Of a DNA stretch of 64,000 nt, positions 7,741 to 14,923 are shown piece by piece. How positions within the stretch are numbered: position 1 is the first letter of the stretch; every line of letters begins with the position of its first letter. The DNA lies in assembly GCA_943846675.1 (NCBI GenBank), contig OX044357.1, positions 186,001 to 250,000 on the forward strand. The letters run 5' to 3'. Source of the stretch: UBA987 sp002292105. GTDB lineage: Bacteria > Bacteroidota > Bacteroidia > NS11-12g > UBA9320. Position numbers and translations under genes: made by a program. The notes under the pieces were generated by a model. The model saw only the letters and a list, made by a program, of their open reading frames with translations. It was not told the origin of the DNA and ran no database searches.

Positions 7741-7754
7741 GTTCCACGTGGAAC
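7741..7754. promoter_or_regulatory. parS centromere site (ParB binding), copy 1
   Basis: The perfect 14-bp palindrome GTTCCACGTGGAAC fits the universal parS consensus GTTnCACGTGnAAC, bound by ParB to nucleate the segregation complex. It lies in the 23-bp gap between ybeY and mnmG. A second identical palindrome lies 841 bp away. Such sites cluster near oriC. Confidence 0.85.
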
Positions 7755-7757
7755 TAT

Positions 7758-8171
7758 TTAATTGAGGTTAATGTATTTGTTTTCAGCAAGCCGCATGGCT
7801 TGTTTCTCTTCTTCAGTGGAGTCATTCATTCCAGCTAGATGTAATAAGCCATGAACCATTACACGCTTTAATTCTTCGGCAAAAGTACAATTAAAAGACA
7901 AGGCGTTTTCTTTTACACGATCAAGGCTAATATATATATCACAAACCAACGGATCTGCTGGTTTGTCACGCAAATCGAAGGTTATAATATCGGTGTAGTA
8001 GTCGTGAGACAATTGTTTTTGGTTCACACCCAACAGAAAATCATCAGTACAAAAGATATACTGAACTTCCCCAATAGTGTTAAACAACGCTTCGGATACA
8101 CGCTTTAGCCAAGGCTTAAGAGCATCAAAGAATGAGGGTTCAGGGGTTTTGTGAAATGTAAAAACAATCAT
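7758..8171 (-). CDS. ybeY: Endoribonuclease YbeY (rRNA maturation)
   Basis: YbeY is a zinc-dependent RNase that acts in 16S rRNA 3' end maturation and ribosome quality control. The protein has 137 residues, near the family length. The metal motif reads H107-G-L-L-H111-L-A-G-M-N-D117. In E. coli the third ligand is His (HGxLHLxGYDH); here that position is replaced in an MND context, as is common in Bacteroidota members. The ATG overlaps the stop of the upstream T9SS gene by 4 bp (8168-8171), and the parS site separates it from mnmG downstream in the transcript. Confidence 0.92.
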   Translation of the reverse strand: MIVFTFHKTPEPSFFDALKPWLKRVSEALFNTIGEVQYIFCTDDFLLGVNQKQLSHDYYTDIITFDLRDKPADPLVCDIYISLDRVKENALSFNCTFAEELKRVMVHGLLHLAGMNDSTEEEKQAMRLAENKYINLN

Positions 8172-9862
8172 CTTATTACACGAACACTGCCAGAAAGTCG
8201 GTGTTTGTTACCGTTTAGATCCATAATAGCAATCTCGTAGAAATAAACACCTAAAGGTATAAAGGTGTTTGTTGCACCTACAGACCAACCCTCCTGAATG
8301 TTTTTTGTTACAAATATTTGTTCCCCCCAACGATTAAATACAACCATTTGGGAATTATCAGGGTCAATAGAATTACCAATAACAAGTAACCTGTTGTTTT
8401 TAGAAAGTGGGTTTAGGGTGTTGGGAATAAAAAACTTTGGAGTCCTTTTGGCACATACGGTGTTGCTTTTAGATTGGCGATTAAAACCATAACTGTTTTG
8501 ATTTTCAACCGCTTGTATGTAAAAACACTGCATGGTTGTGTCTGTGTTTGTATAATTGATATCGTTGGTTGTCGCAATAATGTTCCACGTGGAACCATTG
8601 TATGCGTGCACCTCATATTCCAAAACGGAACCACTCCAATTGTTGTATTGGTTCCAAAACAACGACTCATCATCAATCTTTAAGAAAATAGAATTGACAT
8701 TTAAGGAAGAACTGGTTCCACCCAAACAAGGGGCGAAGGTTCTGATAAAATAGGTACTACTTCCACTTTCAGGATTGACAGCATTGTCTGCCCAACTGTA
8801 AAATTGAGCACCTTGAAGCAGCGTTGAACTCCCCACACGAACAGGTGTTCCACCAACCCGATAAAGAACAAGACTATCAGCAACACCCTGATTATCAACA
8901 AAAGCCTCAATTTCTAAAGACGTCTTTGAGGCAACTGAAACATTAGATAGATACGTCACAGCAGGTATAACAGGTTGAAGTAGTTTAACACAAGGAACAT
9001 TTGACGAACTTGTCTTTTTCACACCTTGGATGTTTTCTGCTCGAACATAAAAACACACACTGTCGCCAAAATTTATTCCTGCATAAGAATGCGATAGATC
9101 ATTAGCGTTTATCGCTTTCGATACATATGGACCACCATTGGATGATATGTATATTTTTTGATTTTCTGTGGCCCAACCCTCATACCTTGTCCAGGTCAAT
9201 GAAGCGCTTTTGGTACAGGTGTCAAGTGTAGTAGATAATACAATTGGGCTGTGTCTCGTGGAAATGGAGGAGAACAAATCACATGAGTCAAACGCAGCAA
9301 GTGTATACTTAATTACTGATTTAACTGTTTGATTTTTAGCGACATATAATAGAGAAGAGGTGTCTCCAATTGGGCTATTTATACCATTGGATTGGGTAAA
9401 TATGCGATACCCCTTCGTGTCGTTGGCTGTGCTTTTTGTCCAGCCAATAATTGCTTTTTGCGTAACAAGGTCAATACTCACTGAGTCAATGTCGTTTTCT
9501 GGCGGTGGTTTAATGTCCAACTTTATAATGTTAGACATGGCTGTATCTAACCCATTGCACATGTATCGCGTTTCAAAGTAGAACGACCATGTCGGGTTTG
9601 CGTTTGGTAACTTGAATTGAAAAGTTGTAGCGCTAAAGTTGTTTTGTGAGTCAAGCAAGGTGAATGTTACGCCATTCTCACTACCAAAGACATTGTGTTG
9701 CGTGAAAGAACCACAGACATCAGAAATACTAAAGTAGTCGAGGGTTATAACACTGTCTGAAATGTTCAAACATGCACGAACCAATGTGGGTGCTTTTGTT
9801 AGACCTTTCGCTCCCACGCTCGACAAAAAGGCAAAAATTAGTATAGCTGTTAACCGTAACAC
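8168..9862 (-). CDS. T9SS type B (gliding-motility C-terminal domain) surface protein
   Basis: This is a 564-residue secreted protein. The start is GTG at 9862, followed by a signal peptide (LTAILIFAFLSSVGAKG). Fibronectin-III-like beta units fill residues ~100-470 (VSIDLVTQKAIIGWTKS, ASLTWTRYEGWATEN and ENQ-type strands). The last ~85 residues are a type B sorting domain: FIPNTLNPLSKNNRLLVIG, VVFNRWGEQIF, PLGVYFYEI and GSVRVIR. This domain directs export through the type IX system and surface attachment. It overlaps ybeY by 4 bp, and a parS site lies inside its coding sequence at 8582. The ligand or role is unknown. Confidence 0.85.
   Translation of the reverse strand: MLRLTAILIFAFLSSVGAKGLTKAPTLVRACLNISDSVITLDYFSISDVCGSFTQHNVFGSENGVTFTLLDSQNNFSATTFQFKLPNANPTWSFYFETRYMCNGLDTAMSNIIKLDIKPPPENDIDSVSIDLVTQKAIIGWTKSTANDTKGYRIFTQSNGINSPIGDTSSLLYVAKNQTVKSVIKYTLAAFDSCDLFSSISTRHSPIVLSTTLDTCTKSASLTWTRYEGWATENQKIYISSNGGPYVSKAINANDLSHSYAGINFGDSVCFYVRAENIQGVKKTSSSNVPCVKLLQPVIPAVTYLSNVSVASKTSLEIEAFVDNQGVADSLVLYRVGGTPVRVGSSTLLQGAQFYSWADNAVNPESGSSTYFIRTFAPCLGGTSSSLNVNSIFLKIDDESLFWNQYNNWSGSVLEYEVHAYNGSTWNIIATTNDINYTNTDTTMQCFYIQAVENQNSYGFNRQSKSNTVCAKRTPKFFIPNTLNPLSKNNRLLVIGNSIDPDNSQMVVFNRWGEQIFVTKNIQEGWSVGATNTFIPLGVYFYEIAIMDLNGNKHRLSGSVRVIR
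8582..8595. promoter_or_regulatory. parS centromere site (ParB binding), copy 2
   Basis: This is the second perfect GTTCCACGTGGAAC palindrome, here preceded by T (8581), within the coding region of the T9SS type B protein. parS sites inside genes are normal because ParB loads from them and spreads along the DNA. The identity to copy 1 over all 14 bases supports a functional pair. Confidence 0.85.
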
Positions 9863-10033
9863 GATATATACTAACGAAGGTAGTAGGTAAATGTTGTGAA
9901 AATCAAGTTATTGTGGCTTTGATTGTAACAAATGATGGAAGGATTACCAACGAAGCACCAGAAAGTGTTAAAAACAAGACACGGATAACAAAATGTTGGG
10001 TAACACCAACAACGACAAAACAATGATTCTGTT

Positions 10034-10041
10034 TAAATTTG
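10034..10041 (+). promoter_or_regulatory. -7 box of rluB promoter
   Basis: TAAATTTG matches the Bacteroidota -7 element TAnnTTTG and lies 4 bases before the rluB ATG, pointing to a leaderless or nearly leaderless mRNA. A TTG at the expected -33 spacing is not evident. Confidence 0.45.
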
Positions 10042-10045
10042 CAGC

Positions 10046-10939
10046 ATGAACATAGATGAAAGGGAACCAAGGTATGGGAATACCGGTTCGGGAAGAAGCG
10101 ACAGGAATGGGGGAGATCGAGATTATGCCAAAACCAAACGGAAGCGACGAAGAATATCTAAACCTTCGGGGGATATCAAAAAAATCACACAAGAAAGACC
10201 ACCCAAAAAAGAGGTAAGCCAAGAGATACGATTAAATAAGTACATCAGTAATGGTGGTGTTTGTAGTCGTAGAGAGGCAGATACAATCATAGAGGCGGGT
10301 AGGGTAGAGGTTAATGGTGAAATAGTTAAAACACTTGGCTTTAAGGTACAAAGAGATGATGAAGTGAAGGTAGATGGCATAACAATCTCGCCTTCGGAAA
10401 AGATCTATATACTTTTAAATAAACCAAAAGACTACATAACAACAACTAATGACCCATTGCAACGCAAGACAGTTATGGGTTTGATTGATGATGTTGATGC
10501 AGAAAGGGTATACCCAGTTGGTCGGTTGGACAGAAACACGACAGGAATTCTAATATTTACCAACGATGGGGAAATGGCTCAAGGTTTGATGCACCCAAAA
10601 AGAAACGTAACCAAGATTTACTCTGTAGAGTTAAGCACACCTATCGAGCAAAAGCACTTTTACAAACTCCAGGGCGGAATTAAACTTTTTGACGGCTTTA
10701 TGAAACCTGATAAGATTGCAGTCGTAGATAAAGATGATCAACGGAAAATTGGTGTCCAGATACATAGCGGAAGAAACCGTGTAGTAAGAAGAATGTTTGA
10801 AGCGCTTGGATACGAGGTGGTTAAACTTGATCGTGTGATTTACGCCGGGATAGACAAACAAGGCTTATCAAAAGGTAAATGGAGAAATTTGACAGAAAAA
10901 GAGGTTAGCATGCTTAAAAGAATAACAAGATTGGGATAA
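10046..10939 (+). CDS. rluB: Large-subunit rRNA pseudouridine synthase RluB-like
   Basis: This is a 297-residue pseudouridine synthase of the RsuA/RluB group, which isomerises a uridine of 23S rRNA. Residues 1-57 are a charged, Arg/Gly/Lys-rich disordered RNA-binding tail typical of Bacteroidota members. The S4 domain (IRLNKYISNGGVCSRREAD) spans ~61-120. The catalytic domain carries GRLDRNTTGIL with catalytic Asp162, and the RNRVVRRMFEALGYEV motif lies near the end. It diverges from the T9SS type B gene across a 183-bp gap and is followed 8 bp later by the Omp28-like lipoprotein, suggesting an operon with xerD. Confidence 0.93.
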   Translation: MNIDEREPRYGNTGSGRSDRNGGDRDYAKTKRKRRRISKPSGDIKKITQERPPKKEVSQEIRLNKYISNGGVCSRREADTIIEAGRVEVNGEIVKTLGFKVQRDDEVKVDGITISPSEKIYILLNKPKDYITTTNDPLQRKTVMGLIDDVDAERVYPVGRLDRNTTGILIFTNDGEMAQGLMHPKRNVTKIYSVELSTPIEQKHFYKLQGGIKLFDGFMKPDKIAVVDKDDQRKIGVQIHSGRNRVVRRMFEALGYEVVKLDRVIYAGIDKQGLSKGKWRNLTEKEVSMLKRITRLG

Positions 10940-10947
10940 CTTTGACT

Positions 10948-11832
10948 ATGGCACAAAATAAGATTAAACAATTCGGTCTTTGGGTTACCCTATTATTCAT
11001 CTTTGGCTGCACAGAGGTTCCTCCATTTATTGACTTTTCTGAACCAATACTTTTAGCAAAAGACACAACCTATATCACGACCGATATACCACAGAATGTT
11101 TTAAAAAATGTTCTAATAGAAGACATCAGTGGTGTAAAGTGTAATAACTGCCCGAAAGCGGCGGACATTGCGCACGATATTCAAGGAAAAAATGATCTTG
11201 GAAGGGTAGTAGTGATGACGCTGCACTCCAATAAGTATGGCGCATTTACAGCACCCTATTCAGATAGTAAAGACACGTTTAACACCGTTGAAGCAACGGA
11301 AATTGTAAGTAACCTTATTGGGGAGCTATCTGGTTTGCCCGCAGGTGCTATAGATCGCAAGTTGTTTGATGGTAAAACCAGCAAAGTGAACCAACAATAC
11401 GAAACGTGGGAGGCCCAGGTAAACGAGCAACTTGTGTTAGATGCAAAAGCAGAATTAGAGGTAGAAATCATTAACCAAGGCAACCGAAATATTATTGCAA
11501 ACATTAAGACAACCTTTGTTGAGGTGGATGCAACTCCAGTGTTTTTGTCGATTTTTATCGTTGAAAATAAAATCAAGTCGAAACAAAAGATGCCAGACAA
11601 TACCTACGACAGCGACTATGTGCACTATTCTATCCTAAGAAAAGGTGTAACCAATTATGCAGGATTAAAGCTTGCAGAGTCCGTTGAGGTCGGTCGAGTG
11701 TTTGAAAAAGGAATTGAAATCAACATACCCGAAAAGTACGACATCACCAACTGTACTATTGTGACGCTTATTAATAAAAACCAAAGCGGTGTAACAGAGA
11801 TTGTTCAATGTGCGGAAACACAAATTGAGTAA
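10948..11832 (+). CDS. Omp28-related outer membrane lipoprotein
   Basis: The ATG at 10948 is preferred over an in-frame TTG at 10942. The protein has 294 residues, with lipobox IFGC (Cys21). After the leader it reads VLIEDISGVKCNNCPKAAD; the C65-N-N-C68-P pair is a thioredoxin-like signature of the Omp28-related family (first known from Porphyromonas). A long beta-rich C-terminal half follows. It is predicted to sit on the outer membrane or periplasmic face, and a redox or adhesin role has not been settled. Its stop overlaps the xerD start as TAATG, so the genes are translationally coupled. Confidence 0.82.
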   Translation: MAQNKIKQFGLWVTLLFIFGCTEVPPFIDFSEPILLAKDTTYITTDIPQNVLKNVLIEDISGVKCNNCPKAADIAHDIQGKNDLGRVVVMTLHSNKYGAFTAPYSDSKDTFNTVEATEIVSNLIGELSGLPAGAIDRKLFDGKTSKVNQQYETWEAQVNEQLVLDAKAELEVEIINQGNRNIIANIKTTFVEVDATPVFLSIFIVENKIKSKQKMPDNTYDSDYVHYSILRKGVTNYAGLKLAESVEVGRVFEKGIEINIPEKYDITNCTIVTLINKNQSGVTEIVQCAETQIE

Positions 11833-12719
11833 TGAGTCCATACAATAAAGGATTCAAACAATACCTAAAACTAGAGCTTTCTCTTTCTTCAAACTCTGTA
11901 TCGGCTTATTTAACAGACCTCGAAAAGCTACTGCACTATTGTAAAGATATTGATGCACACGTGGAACGTTTGTCTTTAAACGAACTTCTTGGCCTTATAA
12001 AATGGTTAAATGAGTTGGGACTAGGAGACCGCACCCAAGCAAGAATTATTTCCGGCATAAAGGCTTTTTATAATTATCTGGAATTGGAGCATGTAATTAC
12101 GCAAAATCCATCAGAACTTTTAGAGACGCCAAAACTGAGCAGAAAACTTCCAGAAGTTCTTGACAATCAAGAAATTGATAGAATGTTGAGCGCGATTGAT
12201 TTATCTACCAAAAGCGGGCAACGCGATCGGGCAATTATAGAGCTATTGTATAGTTCTGGGTTAAGGGTGTCAGAAGTTACAAGTCTAAAAATCAACGACA
12301 TCCTATTTGAGGAAGACGTAATTATAGTCACCGGTAAGGGCAATAAACAACGCATTGTACCAGTCGGAAGCACCGCACTTCACCACATCGGGCTATACCT
12401 AAACCATTTTAGAAAACCCAAAAAGGAAGCAAAAACAGACGACACCACCCTGTTTTTAAACTTAAGAGGTAGGCCTATTTCAAGGGTTTATATCTTCAAA
12501 AAGATAAAAGAACTTGCAAAAGAGGTTGGGATATCCAAAAACATAAGTCCGCACACGTTTCGACACTCCTTTGCAACTACCCTGGTTGAGGCGGGCGCTG
12601 ATCTTCGCGCGGTCCAACAAATGCTCGGACACAAGTCCATTACAACAACAGAAATTTATACGCATTTAGACAGGACATACTTGAAAGATGTAATTCAAGA
12701 GTTTCACCCACGCAGTTAA
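11832..12719 (+). CDS. xerD: Tyrosine site-specific recombinase XerD
   Basis: This is a 295-residue recombinase that resolves chromosome dimers at dif together with XerC and FtsK. The SAM-like core-binding domain spans residues 1-90. The catalytic domain holds the complete set R145 (SSGLRVSEV), K169 (GKGNKQR), H241 and R244 (HTFRHSFATT), H267 (MLGHKSI) and nucleophile Y276 (EIYTHLD). Its housekeeping context, chained by TAATG to the Omp28-like gene, argues for chromosomal XerD rather than a phage integrase. It converges with the LD-carboxypeptidase gene with an 8-bp gap. Confidence 0.92.
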   Translation: MSPYNKGFKQYLKLELSLSSNSVSAYLTDLEKLLHYCKDIDAHVERLSLNELLGLIKWLNELGLGDRTQARIISGIKAFYNYLELEHVITQNPSELLETPKLSRKLPEVLDNQEIDRMLSAIDLSTKSGQRDRAIIELLYSSGLRVSEVTSLKINDILFEEDVIIVTGKGNKQRIVPVGSTALHHIGLYLNHFRKPKKEAKTDDTTLFLNLRGRPISRVYIFKKIKELAKEVGISKNISPHTFRHSFATTLVEAGADLRAVQQMLGHKSITTTEIYTHLDRTYLKDVIQEFHPRS

Positions 12720-12726
12720 TCCACAG

Positions 12727-13626
12727 TTAATCAACCACTAAGCGGTTATCTTTTATTTGCACTTGTTGTCCAAACGGAAGGGCTAAATTGGGAGAAAGGT
12801 GGCCGGCTTCAAACCCAAAATATACGGGATAACCATATTCTACAACATGACTAAGTACAATTTCTTCTGCAGTTTGTCCGTAGGGCACGGTATTGTCGTT
12901 CATATCTGTCATTCCTCCAATTAACAAAGCACTTAGGTTTTCCAATAAACCATTTCTTTTCAAGTTCACCATCATACGGTCTACGTGATACAGGTATTCA
13001 TCTAAATCCTCGATAAAAAGGATTGCCCCCTTGGTGTTGGGGCTTGATTTTGAACCCAAGATGCTATAAAGAATGGAAAGGTTACCACCAATTAAAGGAC
13101 CAACAGCATCACCACCACGACTTAAATTGTGGTTGTTTATTTTGTAAGAAACAGACTCACCAAAGATCACCGAACGCAAACTATCGATACTTCTATGATC
13201 CGACAGACTCAATTGGTTGGAAACATTTATCGGCATTGTAGCGTGAAGCGAAACGATGTTAAAGTTTGTCGTTATGTGGCACAATAGGCTTGTCACATCA
13301 CTATAACCAACAACCCATTTGGGGTTTGAGACAAATGCAGCGAAGTCTAATTGATCGATCAACATGGTTGTACCATATCCACCCCTGGAACACCAAATCA
13401 TATTAACATGGTTGTCGTTCAAGGCTTCTTGAAGGTCTTGAAGACGATGTTTAGGCGTTCCGGCAAATTGGTTATCTGTAGCATACGTGTTACGACCTAG
13501 TTGAACAATAAGGCCCCAAGATTTCAAGAGTTTTATGGATGGCTCAACCTCAGCAGGAGAGATTTTTCTCGCCGTAGAAATAATGCGAACAACCGACCCT
13601 TGAACCAAAGAATTGGGCTTTTTCAT
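12727..13626 (-). CDS. LD-carboxypeptidase (S66 family)
   Basis: Family S66 enzymes cleave the terminal D-Ala from murein tetrapeptides in peptidoglycan recycling, or hydrolyse microcin C analogues. I start at the ATG at 13626 (299 residues); an upstream ATG at 13692 would add 22 residues but runs across the promoter of the divergent acyl-CoA dehydrogenase. Visible motifs are SRGGYGTT (~80-87), GYSDVTSL with likely nucleophile Ser109, the FIEDLDEYLYHVDRM acid segment and the C-terminal GFEAGHLSPNLALPFG histidine loop. No signal peptide is seen, so it is cytoplasmic, as expected for LdcA. Confidence 0.88.
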   Translation of the reverse strand: MKKPNSLVQGSVVRIISTARKISPAEVEPSIKLLKSWGLIVQLGRNTYATDNQFAGTPKHRLQDLQEALNDNHVNMIWCSRGGYGTTMLIDQLDFAAFVSNPKWVVGYSDVTSLLCHITTNFNIVSLHATMPINVSNQLSLSDHRSIDSLRSVIFGESVSYKINNHNLSRGGDAVGPLIGGNLSILYSILGSKSSPNTKGAILFIEDLDEYLYHVDRMMVNLKRNGLLENLSALLIGGMTDMNDNTVPYGQTAEEIVLSHVVEYGYPVYFGFEAGHLSPNLALPFGQQVQIKDNRLVVD

Positions 13627-13676
13627 AATAGCAAATAAACCCATAATGTTGGAGTTCACAAAAAGCGGATTATGCG

Positions 13677-13684
13677 TAAATTTG
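13677..13684 (+). promoter_or_regulatory. -7 box of acyl-CoA dehydrogenase promoter
   Basis: TAAATTTG fits the Bacteroidota TAnnTTTG element and lies 28 bases before the acyl-CoA dehydrogenase ATG. A TTG at 13649-13651 is 25 bases upstream, longer than the usual ~17-23 spacing, so the -33 assignment is weak. Confidence 0.4.
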
Positions 13685-13712
13685 CGGCTCATTAGAAACG
13701 TAAAAAACGGTT

Positions 13713-14855
13713 ATGAATTTTGAACTTACAGAAGAGCATTTGATGATTCAACAAGCTGCAAGAGATTTTGCAGAAACAGAATTATTGCCTGGAGTAATTG
13801 AACGTGATAACGAACAAAGGTTTCCTATGGAGCAAGTACGCAAAATGGGAGAGCTGGGTTTTATGGGATTGATGGTCGACCCTAAATATGGTGGAGCGGG
13901 AATGGATGCAGTGTCATATGTATTGGCAATGGAGGAAATTTCTAAGATAGATGCTTCAGCTTCAGTTGTTATGTCTGTGAACAACAGCTTAGTGTGTTGG
14001 GGTCTTGAAGAATATGGTACGGAAGAACAAAAGCAAAAATTCTTGGTTCCATTGGCTCAAGGCAAGATTCATGGTGGTTTTTGTTTATCAGAACCAGAAG
14101 CAGGCAGTGACGCCACTTCACAAAGAACAACGGCAATTGACAAAGGCGACCACTACTTATTAAATGGTACAAAAAACTGGATTACAAACGGGAATACTGC
14201 TGATACGTTTTTAGTTATTGCTCAGACGGATGTTGAGAAAGGACATCGCGGTATAAATGCATTAATTGTAACCAAAGACATGCATGGTTTTGTGGTAGGT
14301 AAAAAAGAAGATAAGCTTGGTATCCGTGGTTCGGACACACATTCTTTAATGTTCCAAGACGTAAAAGTGCCGAAAGAAAACCGAATTGGAGCAGATGGCT
14401 TTGGGTTTAAGTTCGCGATGAAAGTGTTATCAGGCGGCCGTATAGGCATTGCCGCACAAGCATTAGGAATAGCTTCAGGAGCTTATGAAAGATCTGTCGC
14501 ATACTCTAAGGAAAGAAAAGCCTTCGGAACTGAAATTATGAACCATCAGGCTATAGCATTTAAGCTTGCAGATATGGCAACGGAAATCGAAATGGCGAGA
14601 TTACTTTGTATAAAAGCAGCTTGGTTAAAAGACAACGATATGGACTATGCGCGAGCAAGTAGCATGGCCAAGTTAGTGGCATCAGAAACAGCAATGAAAA
14701 CGACTGTTGAAGCGGTACAGGTTCATGGTGGTTATGGATTTGTAAAAGAATACCACGTGGAACGTTTAATGCGTGATGCGAAAATCACTCAGATATATGA
14801 GGGTACATCCGAAATACAACGTGTTGTTATTTCACGTGACATTTTGAAAGATTAG
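13713..14855 (+). CDS. Acyl-CoA dehydrogenase
   Basis: This is a 380-residue FAD flavoenzyme that oxidises acyl-CoA to trans-2-enoyl-CoA in beta-oxidation or branched-chain amino-acid breakdown, passing electrons to ETF. The N-terminal helical domain begins MNFELTEEHLMIQQAARDFA. The CLSEPEAGSDATS and WITNG motifs bind FAD and substrate in the middle domain. The C-terminal helical domain holds QIYEGTSEIQR with likely catalytic base Glu363 in the short-chain/butyryl position. Length and motifs are complete. It is monocistronic and ends 17 bp before a strong terminator. Confidence 0.93.
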   Translation: MNFELTEEHLMIQQAARDFAETELLPGVIERDNEQRFPMEQVRKMGELGFMGLMVDPKYGGAGMDAVSYVLAMEEISKIDASASVVMSVNNSLVCWGLEEYGTEEQKQKFLVPLAQGKIHGGFCLSEPEAGSDATSQRTTAIDKGDHYLLNGTKNWITNGNTADTFLVIAQTDVEKGHRGINALIVTKDMHGFVVGKKEDKLGIRGSDTHSLMFQDVKVPKENRIGADGFGFKFAMKVLSGGRIGIAAQALGIASGAYERSVAYSKERKAFGTEIMNHQAIAFKLADMATEIEMARLLCIKAAWLKDNDMDYARASSMAKLVASETAMKTTVEAVQVHGGYGFVKEYHVERLMRDAKITQIYEGTSEIQRVVISRDILKD

Positions 14856-14872
14856 AACAAAAACAATCAATA

Positions 14873-14904
14873 AAAAAGGCGTCGAAGTTATTCGACGCCT
14901 TTTT
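14873..14904. terminator. Bidirectional intrinsic terminator
   Basis: A perfect 14-bp stem, aaaaaggcgtcgaa (14873-14886) with ttcgacgccttttt (14891-14904), closes on a gtta loop, with A and T tracts on either side. It lies between convergent genes (acyl-CoA dehydrogenase and the T9SS esterase-like gene) and can stop transcription both ways. Confidence 0.92.
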
Positions 14905-14923
14905 ATTTAATATAAAGTTTTAC

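Noticed and set aside
11832..12719. XerD-like gene as an island integrase
   Set aside because: It is chained by TAATG to a conserved lipoprotein gene in a housekeeping operon and has normal XerD length and motifs.
13627..13692. N-terminal extension of the LD-carboxypeptidase
   Set aside because: The 22 extra residues show no family similarity and overlap the divergent gene's -7 box.
14753..14764. Third parS site (CCACGTGGAAC)
   Set aside because: Only one half matches; the left arm deviates at two positions, and the sequence lies in conserved acyl-CoA dehydrogenase coding.
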